From positions 1 to 31,102 of the forward strand of contig JANOYU010000038.1 in NCBI GenBank assembly GCA_031429035.1: 31,102 nt of DNA. The letters are read 5' to 3'. Numbering within the stretch: the first letter of the stretch is position 1; every line of letters starts with the position of its first letter. Below the pieces are notes generated by a model. It did no database searches and was not told the origin of the DNA. It was given only the letters and a program-made list of their open reading frames with translations. Positions 1-7,976 of this stretch are shown piece by piece. Position numbers and translations under genes: made by a program. This DNA comes from Methylotenera_A sp031429035. GTDB taxonomy: Bacteria > Pseudomonadota > Gammaproteobacteria > Burkholderiales > Methylophilaceae.

Positions 1-875
1 TGTTCTTCAGTACGTTGTGATAAATCGATATTGCCAGCAGAGATTTGTTGGGCGCCAGTGCTAATAGAGTCAGCCGAGATTTGAATTTGTGAGATGAGGC
101 TGCGTAGGTTGGTTTGCATGTGGCTAAAGGTGGCAATTAAACTAGATTTATCGTCTGCTTTCACGGTGATGTTTTCTGCTAAATTACCATCTGCAATGTT
201 GCTAGCTACCGCTAGCATGTCAGCAGGCTCGCCACCCAAGGTTTTAAATAGTTTGCGCCCAATAAAAAACAAAGTAGTGATAAAAGCTAATACAGAGAAG
301 ATATTTTGGGCAAATAGGATGTTTTTAAATTGATTACGTTTTTTTGTCCATGCTAATTTAAGGTTATCGTTTTCGTTTTCAAAAGGCACAATTAAATTTT
401 GCATAGTGGTAGTTAATGTTAAGGCGCGGTCATCAAAACCATAGACTGGTTGTTTCATAATGGTGTTGCCTGCTTTTTGACCTTTGCTTAAATAAGTTTC
501 TGCCATTTCAATGCCGGTGCTATTAAATTCTTGTAATTTAGTGCGTATATCTTCAACCGCTACTTTGGTTTCTGGCATTATTTTTACAATGTCATCTAAC
601 GTTTTATTTGCGCTGTTTAAATATTCTTTAGCATCTTTTAACGCATCTTTATCACCTGTTGCAGCTACGTCAGTTAAAAATTGTTGAATTTGTATCACTT
701 GAAATTTTAAATTGTTGCCATTAATTGCCACATTATCTAATTGTGAGGTTTTTACTTGAAATTGCGCCAGCGTATTGGTGATGCGCCAGCTGATGATGAC
801 ATTGACAACGGCAATCAGAATTAAAATTGTCATTAAAGTAATGGCAGAATTGCGAAGATTAAATGATTTTTTCAT
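1..875 (-). CDS. Methyl-accepting chemotaxis protein, N-terminal part (cut by window start)
   Basis: The minus-strand frame opens at an ATG at 875 and stays open to base 1, giving 291 residues of a longer protein. In order I see an N-terminal membrane helix (about residues 11-28), a periplasmic sensor region of about 150 residues that looks helical and lacks a PAS or Cache signature I can recognise, a second membrane helix (about 186-206), a HAMP segment (about 207-259, with GGEPADML and NIADGNL as in Tar-type receptors), and the start of the signalling domain with ISTGAQQIS and DLSQRTEE. The methylation helices and hairpin tip lie outside the window. It is last in a chemotaxis operon, 55 bp downstream of cheW. 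The ligand cannot be inferred. Confidence 0.93.
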   Translation of the reverse strand, partial: MKKSFNLRNSAITLMTILILIAVVNVIISWRITNTLAQFQVKTSQLDNVAINGNNLKFQVIQIQQFLTDVAATGDKDALKDAKEYLNSANKTLDDIVKIMPETKVAVEDIRTKLQEFNSTGIEMAETYLSKGQKAGNTIMKQPVYGFDDRALTLTTTMQNLIVPFENENDNLKLAWTKKRNQFKNILFAQNIFSVLAFITTLFFIGRKLFKTLGGEPADMLAVASNIADGNLAENITVKADDKSSLIATFSHMQTNLRSLISQIQISADSISTGAQQISAGNIDLSQRTEE

Positions 876-930
876 GGATATGCCTTAAATTTTAGGTGCA
901 AATTTTATTTATTAGTTAGTATTAAACCCG

Positions 931-1422
931 TTATTGAGTAGCATTATCGCTGGCGTCTACCAGCGCCATTTCTTGGCTAGACATCAATTGCTCTATGTTC
1001 AACAAAATCAGCATTTGCTCATCTTTAGTGGCTAAACCCAATAAATATTTGGTGTCTATACTTGCTACTAAATCGGGCACAGGGCTAATTTGGTCTGGAT
1101 TTAGCGCCAGCACATCTGACACGCTATCGACCACAATGCCAATAGTACGTTGATCTAAGTTAAGTATGATGACCACGGTAAAATCGTTGTAGGCAACCTC
1201 TGCTAGTTTAAAGCGTATGCGTAAATCTAGTATGGGCACAATATTGCCACGTAAATTAATGACGCCTTTAATAAAATCTGGCGTGTTGGCGATTTTAGTG
1301 GCGGGCTCAAAGCTGCGAATTTCTTGTACTTTTAAAATCTCAATACCGTAAGTTTCTGTGCCTAAAGTAAACGTTAAAAATTCTTCAGTATTGGTGTCAA
1401 TTGCTTGTCTAATGGCTACCAT
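931..1422 (-). CDS. cheW: Chemotaxis coupling protein CheW
   Basis: This 163-residue protein is a single CheW domain: FTLGTETYGIEILKVQEIR near the N-terminus, then the conserved IKGVINLRGNIVPILDLR and GIVVDSVSDVLAL. CheW couples receptors to the CheA kinase at the inner membrane. The ATG at 1422 is preceded by a GGAG ribosome-binding site. It lies between cheA and a receptor gene, 15 bp after cheA, so it is very likely cotranscribed with both. The length and motifs are normal for the family. Confidence 0.95.
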   Translation of the reverse strand: MVAIRQAIDTNTEEFLTFTLGTETYGIEILKVQEIRSFEPATKIANTPDFIKGVINLRGNIVPILDLRIRFKLAEVAYNDFTVVIILNLDQRTIGIVVDSVSDVLALNPDQISPVPDLVASIDTKYLLGLATKDEQMLILLNIEQLMSSQEMALVDASDNATQ

Positions 1423-1437
1423 GTTTAATCTCCATGT

Positions 1438-3294
1438 TTAATATCCATGTGCCGCATGTAGGCTGGCTGCTACAGGGGTTTTGGTTTGTGCGCTGATATT
1501 TTGGCCAATTTTTATCATGGCGGGCACATCAATAATTAAGGCGACTTTGCCGCTGCCTAAAATGGTAGCAGCCGATATACCGTTGACTTTACGGAAATTG
1601 GTTTCTAAGTTTTTAATCACAACTTGTTGTTGGCCAACTAAATCATCTAAAAATAGTGCCGCCTTTTTGCCGTGCGATTCTACAATCACCAACATGCCTT
1701 TGCATAAATCGGTAATTTGGGTTGGCGTATTAAACGCCAAATGCATAGCAATAATTGGAATATATTCATCGCGTGTGAGAACCATATTGCCGCCACCCGT
1801 CATGCTTTTTAGTTGATCTAGTTGCGGTTGTATGGTTTCGATAATAGCATTGAGCGGGATGACATATAAATTTTCGCCCAGCGACACAATCATGCCATCG
1901 ACAATTGCTAGCGTAAGCGGCAATTGAATGCTAAAAGTACAGCCTTTGCCTGCGTTGCTCATTACCTGAATTTGTCCGCCCATTTCTGTAATGTTGCGAT
2001 TCACCACGTCCATGCCCACGCCACGGCCAGAAATATCCGTGACATTTTTTGCTGTAGAAAAGCCTGGTTGGCAAATAATCTCCCATAAACTGTCATCGGT
2101 TATGCTGCTGGGTATTGCAATGCCACGTTGTTTGGCTTTTTCGATGATAAGCGCGCTGTTTAGGCCGACGCCATCATCTGCCACCTCAATCATAATATTG
2201 CCACCTTGGTGCATGGCAGAAAGTATAATGGTGCCACCCTCAGGCTTACCCAATGCTTTGCGCTGTTTGGGGCTTTCAATGCCGTGATCGAGACTGTTAC
2301 GAATTAAGTGTGTAAGCGGGTCGGCAATTTTTTCTATTAGCACTTTGTCTAGCTCGGTTTCTTCGCCCAAGGTAATCAATTGCACTTCTTTTTTTAGCTG
2401 GCCAGCTAAATCGCGCACCAAACGCGGAAAGCGTACAAATAAATTGCTAATTGGCATCATGCGCACCGACATTATTGCCTCTTGCAAGTCGCGCGTATTG
2501 CGCGTGAGCTGCGAAATGCTTGTGCTCATATTTTCTAGTATATTGGCGGGTAAATCGGACAGGCTTTGCATTAACATGGCCTCAGTAATCACTAGCTCGC
2601 CAATTAGGTTAATCAATTGGTCAACTTTGCCTACATCAACCCGTATTGAGCTGTTTTCCGCAATGCCGTCTGTTGCAAGCCTGTCGCTAGAACGTCTATC
2701 CATGGCTTTGGCTGCACGCCTATTTTCGGCAATTTTTTCAGGCTTGGCTGGCTTGTTTATTTTGGGTTTATTCGCTATTGCTAATGGCTCAAATAAGCCA
2801 AAATCGTCATCTTGATTTGTTTTATTGTCTGCAGTAACTGCATGATCAAAAAAGCCAAATCCGTCATCTAATTCGGTATTGCTTGCATTGCTATTTTGCG
2901 AAACTGCTTGGCCGTTAAACAGCATTAATTTTTTGCTGACTGCATCGGCAATGCTAGCGTTGGCAGGCTGGCCATCCACATGGCCTTGCAACTGCGCTTT
3001 TATCACATCTGCCGTTTGCAAACATACATCAATCATTTCCGTTTGCAGCACTAATTCTTTTTTGCGTAGTTTGTCTAACAGGCTTTCTAGCACATGCGTA
3101 ACGGCGGTAATATCACTAAAGCCAAACGTTGCACTGCCGCCTTTAATAGAATGTGCGGCACGGAATATGGCGTTTAGTTGATTATCATCAGGATTTTTTA
3201 CATTGATGTTGAGCAAAAGCTGCTCAAAAGCTTGCAAATGCTCTTTGCTTTCCTCAAAAAATACTTGGTAAAACTGGCTTAGGTCAATGGCCAT
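1438..3294 (-). CDS. cheA: Chemotaxis histidine kinase CheA
   Basis: This 618-residue protein has the CheA domain order. An Hpt domain carries the phosphoacceptor His48 in FRAAHSIKGGSATFGF. A linker of about 130-215 follows, then the dimerisation domain (about 216-280), the HATPase domain (about 281-465; N-box around Asn333 in LIRNSLDHGIE, DDGVGL near 373, GRGVGMDVV near 423) and a C-terminal CheW-like P5 domain (466-618). No separate P2 CheY-binding domain is recognisable; the linker instead carries two similar acidic-aromatic motifs, DDGFGFFD (143-150) and DDDFGLFE (162-169), which might dock a partner. It receives receptor signals through CheW and phosphorylates CheY, encoded 9 bp upstream. 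Confidence 0.95.
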   Translation of the reverse strand: MAIDLSQFYQVFFEESKEHLQAFEQLLLNINVKNPDDNQLNAIFRAAHSIKGGSATFGFSDITAVTHVLESLLDKLRKKELVLQTEMIDVCLQTADVIKAQLQGHVDGQPANASIADAVSKKLMLFNGQAVSQNSNASNTELDDGFGFFDHAVTADNKTNQDDDFGLFEPLAIANKPKINKPAKPEKIAENRRAAKAMDRRSSDRLATDGIAENSSIRVDVGKVDQLINLIGELVITEAMLMQSLSDLPANILENMSTSISQLTRNTRDLQEAIMSVRMMPISNLFVRFPRLVRDLAGQLKKEVQLITLGEETELDKVLIEKIADPLTHLIRNSLDHGIESPKQRKALGKPEGGTIILSAMHQGGNIMIEVADDGVGLNSALIIEKAKQRGIAIPSSITDDSLWEIICQPGFSTAKNVTDISGRGVGMDVVNRNITEMGGQIQVMSNAGKGCTFSIQLPLTLAIVDGMIVSLGENLYVIPLNAIIETIQPQLDQLKSMTGGGNMVLTRDEYIPIIAMHLAFNTPTQITDLCKGMLVIVESHGKKAALFLDDLVGQQQVVIKNLETNFRKVNGISAATILGSGKVALIIDVPAMIKIGQNISAQTKTPVAASLHAAHGY

Positions 3295-3303
3295 AAATAA
3301 GCA

Positions 3304-3669
3304 TTAACCCAGTACTTTCTTAACAACATCTAATAGCTTTTGCGGATCAAACGGCTTAACTAGCCAGCCCGTGGCGCCTGCAGCACGTCCCATTTTTTTC
3401 ATCTCATCCGATGCTTCTGTCGTTAGCATTAAAATAGGCGTTGTCTGATGCTCATCCAAATCACGCAGCATTTGGATTAAGGTTAAACCATCTATATTGG
3501 GCATATTTTGGTCGGTAAAAATTAAATCAAAGCCTTGTCTGCTGGCTTTGTTAATAGCGTCTTGCCCATCCACCGCCTCGGTCACTTCATAACCTGCTTC
3601 ACGTAAAGTAAAAGAGATCATTTGACGCATTGAAATTGAATCATCTACTGCCAATATTTTTTTAGCCAT
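3304..3669 (-). CDS. cheY: Chemotaxis response regulator CheY
   Basis: This 121-residue protein is a stand-alone receiver domain with no output domain. The acidic pair is Asp9/Asp10 (AVDDS), the phosphorylated residue is Asp53 (FTDQNMP), the switch Thr is in MLTTEAS (83-84) and the conserved Lys is Lys105 in VKPFDP. It would be phosphorylated by the CheA encoded immediately downstream and act on the flagellar switch or another motility output. No flagellar or pilus genes are in the window, so the output is not known. The gene is 23 bp downstream of the CheZ-like gene. Confidence 0.95.
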   Translation of the reverse strand: MAKKILAVDDSISMRQMISFTLREAGYEVTEAVDGQDAINKASRQGFDLIFTDQNMPNIDGLTLIQMLRDLDEHQTTPILMLTTEASDEMKKMGRAAGATGWLVKPFDPQKLLDVVKKVLG

Positions 3670-3692
3670 TTATTTACTCCATGTGTCAGTTT

Positions 3693-4499
3693 TTAAAATA
3701 GCTCTACGCTACCTGCATCTACATTAAATGCTTTCATTCGCACTTTGTTCATTTGTTGTAATGCTTCTTCTATTTCTGCCAATTGTGTTGGCCAATGTTG
3801 ATCTTTATTATTGTGGTTATCGTTGGGAAGGCTTTTTTCAATCGTGTTCAGAAGTCTAAGCATCATTTTTTGACGCGCTACGCTCTGCACAATCAGTTGC
3901 GATGCCATATCTTGAAACTGCAGTGATTTAACTGCGGTTTGTACATCTTTATCAATTTGAGCGGTGGTTTTAGCCACTTCTTCTGCCACCATGGCAATAT
4001 TGTGCTTGTTTTCAGTAATAATTTCAGTGACATTTGCTGCCACTATTTTTGTTTCTGCCACCAGTTGTTGGCTAGCATGTTGCAATTCATCCACTAGTGT
4101 TAAGTTGGCAGTACCCGCTGCAAAACCGAGTAGTTTTTTGCAATTGGCCTCGTGCCGCATGGCGTCATGCATTAAGCTACTGAGTGCAGCAGCACTTTGT
4201 TTTAAAAGTTGCGCAGTTTGCTGATGTTTATCACGAAATGGGTTTAATTCATCTAATGCGTTAGATTCTTTAGCAATGATTTGTGTCACGATGTTTTGGG
4301 CAATGCGCGTGCTGGCTTCTAAACTAATAAAACTATCAACAATCTCCTCTATAGCCCCATCCATTAATTTTTTGACTTGCGTCAGTTCAGCTTCGGCTGC
4401 CACCAATTGTGTGCTTAATGCGGTAATTAAGGTCTTTAATAGGCTATTAATGTCGCTATTGTGTGCAATATTTTCAACGGAGTGCGTCTCTTTTTGCAT
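3693..4499 (-). CDS. CheZ-like chemotaxis protein (candidate CheY-P phosphatase)
   Basis: This 268-residue, almost wholly helical cytoplasmic protein is first in the chemotaxis operon, directly upstream of cheY. It contains SLQFQDMASQLIVQS; Asp197 and Gln201 have the DxxxQ spacing of the CheZ catalytic Asp143/Gln147 in its QDFQDLTGQ motif. The protein ends in an acidic-hydrophobic tail (DAGSVELF) preceded by a linker, as CheZ ends in a short CheY-binding helix. Overall similarity to E. coli CheZ is otherwise low, and similar coiled-coil chemotaxis proteins are annotated only as MCP-like. The phosphatase role is inferred from motif and context, and a receptor-adaptor role is possible. It has no membrane segment. 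The start is the ATG at 4499. Confidence 0.7.
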   Translation of the reverse strand: MQKETHSVENIAHNSDINSLLKTLITALSTQLVAAEAELTQVKKLMDGAIEEIVDSFISLEASTRIAQNIVTQIIAKESNALDELNPFRDKHQQTAQLLKQSAAALSSLMHDAMRHEANCKKLLGFAAGTANLTLVDELQHASQQLVAETKIVAANVTEIITENKHNIAMVAEEVAKTTAQIDKDVQTAVKSLQFQDMASQLIVQSVARQKMMLRLLNTIEKSLPNDNHNNKDQHWPTQLAEIEEALQQMNKVRMKAFNVDAGSVELF

Positions 4500-4660
4500 G
4501 AGGTTTCCCTAATTTGCTTTATTATTAATGATGATTAGCTAGCAGTATTAAACTTATAAAAAGTATACATAATAATGAGTTAGGTGACCACAATTATGTA
4601 TTACTTTAGAATTTGCAGGTAAGTTTACGTTGTTCTGTGTGCTAAAAATAATGCCAAATA

Positions 4661-4686
4661 AAAAGCCCGCATGTGCGGGCTTTTTT
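4661..4686 (-). terminator. Rho-independent terminator after the ComEA-like gene
   Basis: Perfect 6-bp GC stem (GCCCGC/GCGGGC, 4665-4670 and 4675-4680) with an ATGT loop, flanked by A-run on one side and T-run on the other, so it can work in either direction. It lies 14 bp downstream of the stop of the minus-strand gene at 4701 and is the clear end of that transcript. Confidence 0.85.
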
Positions 4687-4700
4687 GCTTGGTGTTAAGA

Positions 4701-5390
4701 CTATTCAGCTTTTTTAGCAGCGGCTTTTTTATCAGCCTCGGCTTTTTTGGCGGCTTTTTTATCTGCTGCTGCTGCTTTTTTGTCAGCTGCTTTTTTATCT
4801 GCTTCGGCTTTTTTAGCCGCTTTTTTCTCAGCAGCGGCTGCTTTTTTTGCTTCTTTATCAGCATCATCGGCTTTAGTGTCTTTTTTCTCTTTAGCTTCTT
4901 TTGCAGGTTTATCTTCTTTTATTGCTTTTTCTTCTTTAGCTGGTTTTTCTGCTTTTGCAGGCTTGTCAGCTTTCATTTCTTTTTCTGCCTTCATTTCTTT
5001 AGCTGGTTTGTCAGCCTTCATTTCTTTAGCTGGTTTGTCAGCTTTGGCCGGCATATCTTTTTTCGTCTCTTTGGCTGGTTTATCATTAGCTGGTTTAGCA
5101 GCTGGTGTTGTCACTGTGGTTCTGCCACTTACAGAAACATCTTTACGTACACTTTGCAAGGTAACTTCGCCTACGCCGTCTACTTTTTCTAGTTCATCTA
5201 CCGATTTAAAGCCACCATTTTTTTTGCGATAATCGATAATGGCAGCTGCTTTAACTGGGCCAATACCATCTAGTGTTTCTAGCTCTTCTTGAGTAGCGGT
5301 GTTTAAGTTAACGGCGGCAAATGCATTAAAGCCAAATGTGTTAAAGCTAAGTGCAAGCGTGGCTAATAGTGCGATGAGTAATTTTTTCAT
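4701..5390 (-). CDS. Secreted ComEA-type helix-hairpin-helix protein with Lys/Ala/Glu-rich tail
   Basis: This 229-residue protein starts with a signal peptide ending near NAFAA (about residue 26). It is followed by a ComEA-type helix-hairpin-helix domain: VNLNTATQEELETLDGIGP, then KAAAIIDYRKKNGGF and ELEKVDGVGEVTL. That domain binds DNA without sequence specificity, and periplasmic ComEA pulls in transforming DNA. From about residue 95 the protein becomes a low-complexity tail built from KPAKE, EMKADKP and AEKKAAKKAEADKKAA repeats, reminiscent of histone H1 or TolA-like helices. Ordinary beta/gammaproteobacterial ComEA-like proteins are about 90-120 residues, so the tail doubles the length. 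DNA uptake is a family-based inference; a DNA-compacting or cell-wall role of the basic tail is equally possible. Confidence 0.85.
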   Translation of the reverse strand: MKKLLIALLATLALSFNTFGFNAFAAVNLNTATQEELETLDGIGPVKAAAIIDYRKKNGGFKSVDELEKVDGVGEVTLQSVRKDVSVSGRTTVTTPAAKPANDKPAKETKKDMPAKADKPAKEMKADKPAKEMKAEKEMKADKPAKAEKPAKEEKAIKEDKPAKEAKEKKDTKADDADKEAKKAAAAEKKAAKKAEADKKAADKKAAAADKKAAKKAEADKKAAAKKAE

Positions 5391-5479
5391 TGTGTGTCTC
5401 CCAGAGTGTTTAAGTATTGTAGTGTGCTGTTGTCAAGCTGTTGTAAAAACGCTAGTGTACTGCTTTGGTTGACTTTTAC

Positions 5480-6253
5480 CTACAATAAGCTGGAAATCTC
5501 TTGGTTAATGTTGATTAAAGCCTCAATTGGGTTAGCCGCTTGCGTAATTGGCCTGCCAACCACTAAATAACTGGCGCCCATATTCAGTGCTTGTGTTGGT
5601 GTTAATACGCGGCTTTGGTCGTCTAAACTGCTGCTGGCAGGACGTATGCCTGGCGTAACCAGTAAGAAATTGCCAGACAAGTGCTGTTTAAGCAATTGCG
5701 CTTCCATCGCTGAACATACCACGCCTTGCAAGCCCGCTAGCTTAGTCAGTTTGGCTAATTTGAGTACTTGATTTTCTACTGTTTCTGCAATGCCAATTTC
5801 ATTCAGGCTGGCTTGGTTCATGCTTGTTAAAACTGTCACCGCAATTAATAAAGGTTTTTTTGTACTGCCCTGCGAGCCAATATCCACGCCCTCTGCAGCG
5901 GCTTGCATCATGGTGCTGCCACCACAAGCATGCACATTTAGCATCCACACGCCTAAGTTGCTGGCGGCTTGGCAGGCTTTTTTAACGGTGGTGGGAATAT
6001 CATGAAATTTTAAATCTAAAAAAACAGCAAAGTTTCTTGCTATTAACTTTTCTACCAATTGTGGCCCAGCTGCTGTAAATAGCTCTTTACCCACCTTAAG
6101 TTTGCATAAACTTGGGTCTAGCTGATTCACTAGGTTGAGTGCGCTGCCTGCATCGGCATAATCTAACGCAACAATTATTTTAGAATCTAGAATTTTAGAA
6201 TCTAGAACTTTAGAATCTAGAACTTTAGAATCGTGTATTTTAGAATCTGACAT
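5480..6253 (-). CDS. pyrF: Orotidine 5'-phosphate decarboxylase
   Basis: PyrF catalyses the last step of UMP synthesis. The family signature is present: IIVALDYAD at the first strand, KVGKELFTAAGP, the catalytic DxKxxD as Asp80-Lys82-Asp85 (FLDLKFHDIPTTV), LLVTPGIRP and YLVVGRPITQA near the end. The protein is 257 residues because the N-terminus carries five pentapeptide repeats (DSK plus two hydrophobic residues or IH) before the normal beginning SKIIVALD; without them it would be near the usual 235-245. The ATG at 6253 is the only clear start, since the repeats contain no Met. It lies 4 bp after lapB, so the two are cotranscribed. Confidence 0.96.
   Translation of the reverse strand: MSDSKIHDSKVLDSKVLDSKILDSKIIVALDYADAGSALNLVNQLDPSLCKLKVGKELFTAAGPQLVEKLIARNFAVFLDLKFHDIPTTVKKACQAASNLGVWMLNVHACGGSTMMQAAAEGVDIGSQGSTKKPLLIAVTVLTSMNQASLNEIGIAETVENQVLKLAKLTKLAGLQGVVCSAMEAQLLKQHLSGNFLLVTPGIRPASSSLDDQSRVLTPTQALNMGASYLVVGRPITQAANPIEALININQEISSLL
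6173..6247 (-). repeat. Tandem 15-bp repeat (5 units) inside the pyrF start
   Basis: Five head-to-tail units of GATTCTAAARTTCTA (minus strand, last and first units slightly degenerate) encode DSKIH, DSKVL, DSKVL, DSKIL, DSKII. Because the unit is a multiple of three, gain or loss of copies keeps pyrF in frame. The last unit merges into the conserved first strand of the enzyme. Confidence 0.92.
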
Positions 6254-6257
6254 CTGC

Positions 6258-7481
6258 TTATTTAATTTTCTTAATGGTCATTTCACGCGCAATCGCCTCT
6301 ACTGGCTCGGCAGGTAGTGATTCCCACGCATTGCAAGCGGGGCATTGCCAGTGATGCTGTTTAGCACGAAAACCGCATTGATTACAGTGATAAGCAGCGC
6401 GATTACCAATGGCATTGCGCACCGTTTGCTGCATCAGTTGAATATCTTGATTATTGCTTTGTTTTTTATTTTCATCCGCCATGGCGCGCGCTTGCAGCAG
6501 TTGATCTAGCGTGGTTAAGCTGGGTTGGCGTATTAGCTCATTTCTAGCCAGTTTGGCGGCTTTTTCTGCGCCTTCTTCTGCCAGGGTGGCCTCATACAAA
6601 GCGGACATTAAAGAAGGTAATTTATACGTTTCTAAATAGCTATTTAACTGCACTAAGCCCTGTTTTAGTTGGCCGCCATTTTCAGGTTCAAGCGCACGGT
6701 AACTTTTAAGCATTTTATTGGCAACCAAGCCCAAATATTCTGGCTGTTGATACTCTATGCGCTTCCAATGTGAAATGGCGGCTTGGTGCGCGCCTTGTAT
6801 CGCCTCTACATCACCCAGTAATACGTTGGCGCGCACACAGTTTTTATTGGCATCTAGGGCAGCGTTAAGATGATTGCGCGCGCTATCTTGTTGCTGCGCA
6901 ATAATGGCATTCATGGCTAGCTCACAATAATATTGCGCAATTTCTACCCTAAAAGGCACGCCAGATAAGCGTTCTAGCTCGGTGGCTGTGGTTATCGCTT
7001 GTGCCCATTCACGCTCGCGCACATAAATTTCTAACAGCGCATTTAAAGCAGGCTGTTGATAGCGCGTATCATCTAAACCTTTAAATAACTCCTCGGCGCG
7101 GTCATACAAACCTGCTTTTAGGTAATCTTGCGCTAGCTCGGCTTTTACCGCACTTTTTTGATTTGGCGTGAGCTCTTTTTTTGCTAATAAACTCAGGTGC
7201 ATATTAATGGCGCGGTCAGTTTCGCCCGTGCGCCTAAATAAGCTGCCCAGTGCAAAATGTAGCTCAAGCGAATCGGTGTTGGCCTGCACCGCCTCGCTAA
7301 AAGCTTCTACTGCTTTAGCGTGCTGATCGCTAATTAAAAAATTTAAGCCTTTAAAATAAGCGGCGGGCAGGGTGGTTGATTCTGCAATCAGCTGTTTAAT
7401 ATCGACACGCGCAGCTATCCAGCCCAGTATAAAAAACAGGGGCAAAATTAGCAGCCACCAATATTCAAATTCTATCGACAT
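6258..7481 (-). CDS. lapB: Lipopolysaccharide assembly protein B (membrane-anchored TPR/rubredoxin-like)
   Basis: This 407-residue protein has one N-terminal membrane helix (YWWLLILPLFFILGWIAA), a long run of tetratricopeptide helices, and a C-terminal rubredoxin-like zinc ribbon with CNQCGF and CPACNAW (about residues 372-391). This is the architecture of LapB (YciM), which in E. coli controls LpxC proteolysis and so LPS synthesis, with the TPR part in the cytoplasm. It sits between ihfB and pyrF, as is usual in related bacteria. The small lapA gene that commonly precedes lapB is not present in the 146 bp upstream. The start is the ATG at 7481, giving the membrane helix at residues 7-24. Confidence 0.92.
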   Translation of the reverse strand: MSIEFEYWWLLILPLFFILGWIAARVDIKQLIAESTTLPAAYFKGLNFLISDQHAKAVEAFSEAVQANTDSLELHFALGSLFRRTGETDRAINMHLSLLAKKELTPNQKSAVKAELAQDYLKAGLYDRAEELFKGLDDTRYQQPALNALLEIYVREREWAQAITTATELERLSGVPFRVEIAQYYCELAMNAIIAQQQDSARNHLNAALDANKNCVRANVLLGDVEAIQGAHQAAISHWKRIEYQQPEYLGLVANKMLKSYRALEPENGGQLKQGLVQLNSYLETYKLPSLMSALYEATLAEEGAEKAAKLARNELIRQPSLTTLDQLLQARAMADENKKQSNNQDIQLMQQTVRNAIGNRAAYHCNQCGFRAKQHHWQCPACNAWESLPAEPVEAIAREMTIKKIK

Positions 7482-7581
7482 ATACCTTCGTTTTTAATAA
7501 ATACATTTTAAATTATTTTGTATTTTACCTGCGCTTGCACGCACTGGCTAATTATTCTAAAAAGCACGGTTAATAAAGCAT

Positions 7582-7613
7582 AAAAAAAGGCGCTTGAAGC
7601 AAGCGCCTTTTTA
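7582..7613 (-). terminator. Rho-independent terminator after ihfB
   Basis: A 12-bp stem (A-run plus GGCGCTT pairing with AAGCGCC plus T-run) with a 5-nt GAAGC loop, 15 bp downstream of the ihfB stop. The A and T runs make it usable on both strands. It separates the rpsA-ihfB transcript from lapB-pyrF. Confidence 0.88.
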
Positions 7614-7627
7614 ATACAAACAATTTA

Positions 7628-7912
7628 TTAAACAGCAGAATCTACGCGGTCACGCAGCTCTTTACCGGCTTTAAAGTGTGGTACATGCTTAGCAGGTACT
7701 TGCACTTTACTACCCGTTTTTGGGTTGCGACCCAAACGTGGTGGACGATAATTTAAACTAAAGCTGCCAAAGCCACGAATCTCAATGCGCTCACCAGTCG
7801 ATAAATTATCCGTCATTGCATCTAAAATGGCTTTAACAGATAACTCTGCATCTTTTACTACCAGTTGAGGAAAACGCTCTGCAAGTAGATTAATGAGTTC
7901 AGATTTTGTCAT
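7628..7912 (-). CDS. ihfB: Integration host factor beta subunit
   Basis: This 94-residue DNA-bending protein has the IHF/HU fold: TKSELINLLAERFPQL, then IEIRGFGSFSLNYRPPRLGR with the beta-arm RNPKTG and the intercalating Pro region, ending in FKAGKELRDRV. The position directly after rpsA, as in many proteobacteria, identifies the beta subunit rather than HU or IhfA. IHF bends DNA for recombination, replication initiation and sigma-54 transcription. The start is the ATG at 7912; a terminator follows. Confidence 0.96.
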   Translation of the reverse strand: MTKSELINLLAERFPQLVVKDAELSVKAILDAMTDNLSTGERIEIRGFGSFSLNYRPPRLGRNPKTGSKVQVPAKHVPHFKAGKELRDRVDSAV

Positions 7913-7976
7913 GGCTTGTACTGCCTTATCGTTTTATCTAATTTATAAATAATTGCTGTAGTTTTTACTAACTAGC

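Noticed and set aside
4671..5192. A plus-strand Phe/Ser/Cys-rich open frame looking like a membrane protein
   Set aside because: It is the complement of the Lys/Ala repeat tail of the ComEA-like gene; the composition comes from AAA/GCx repeats.
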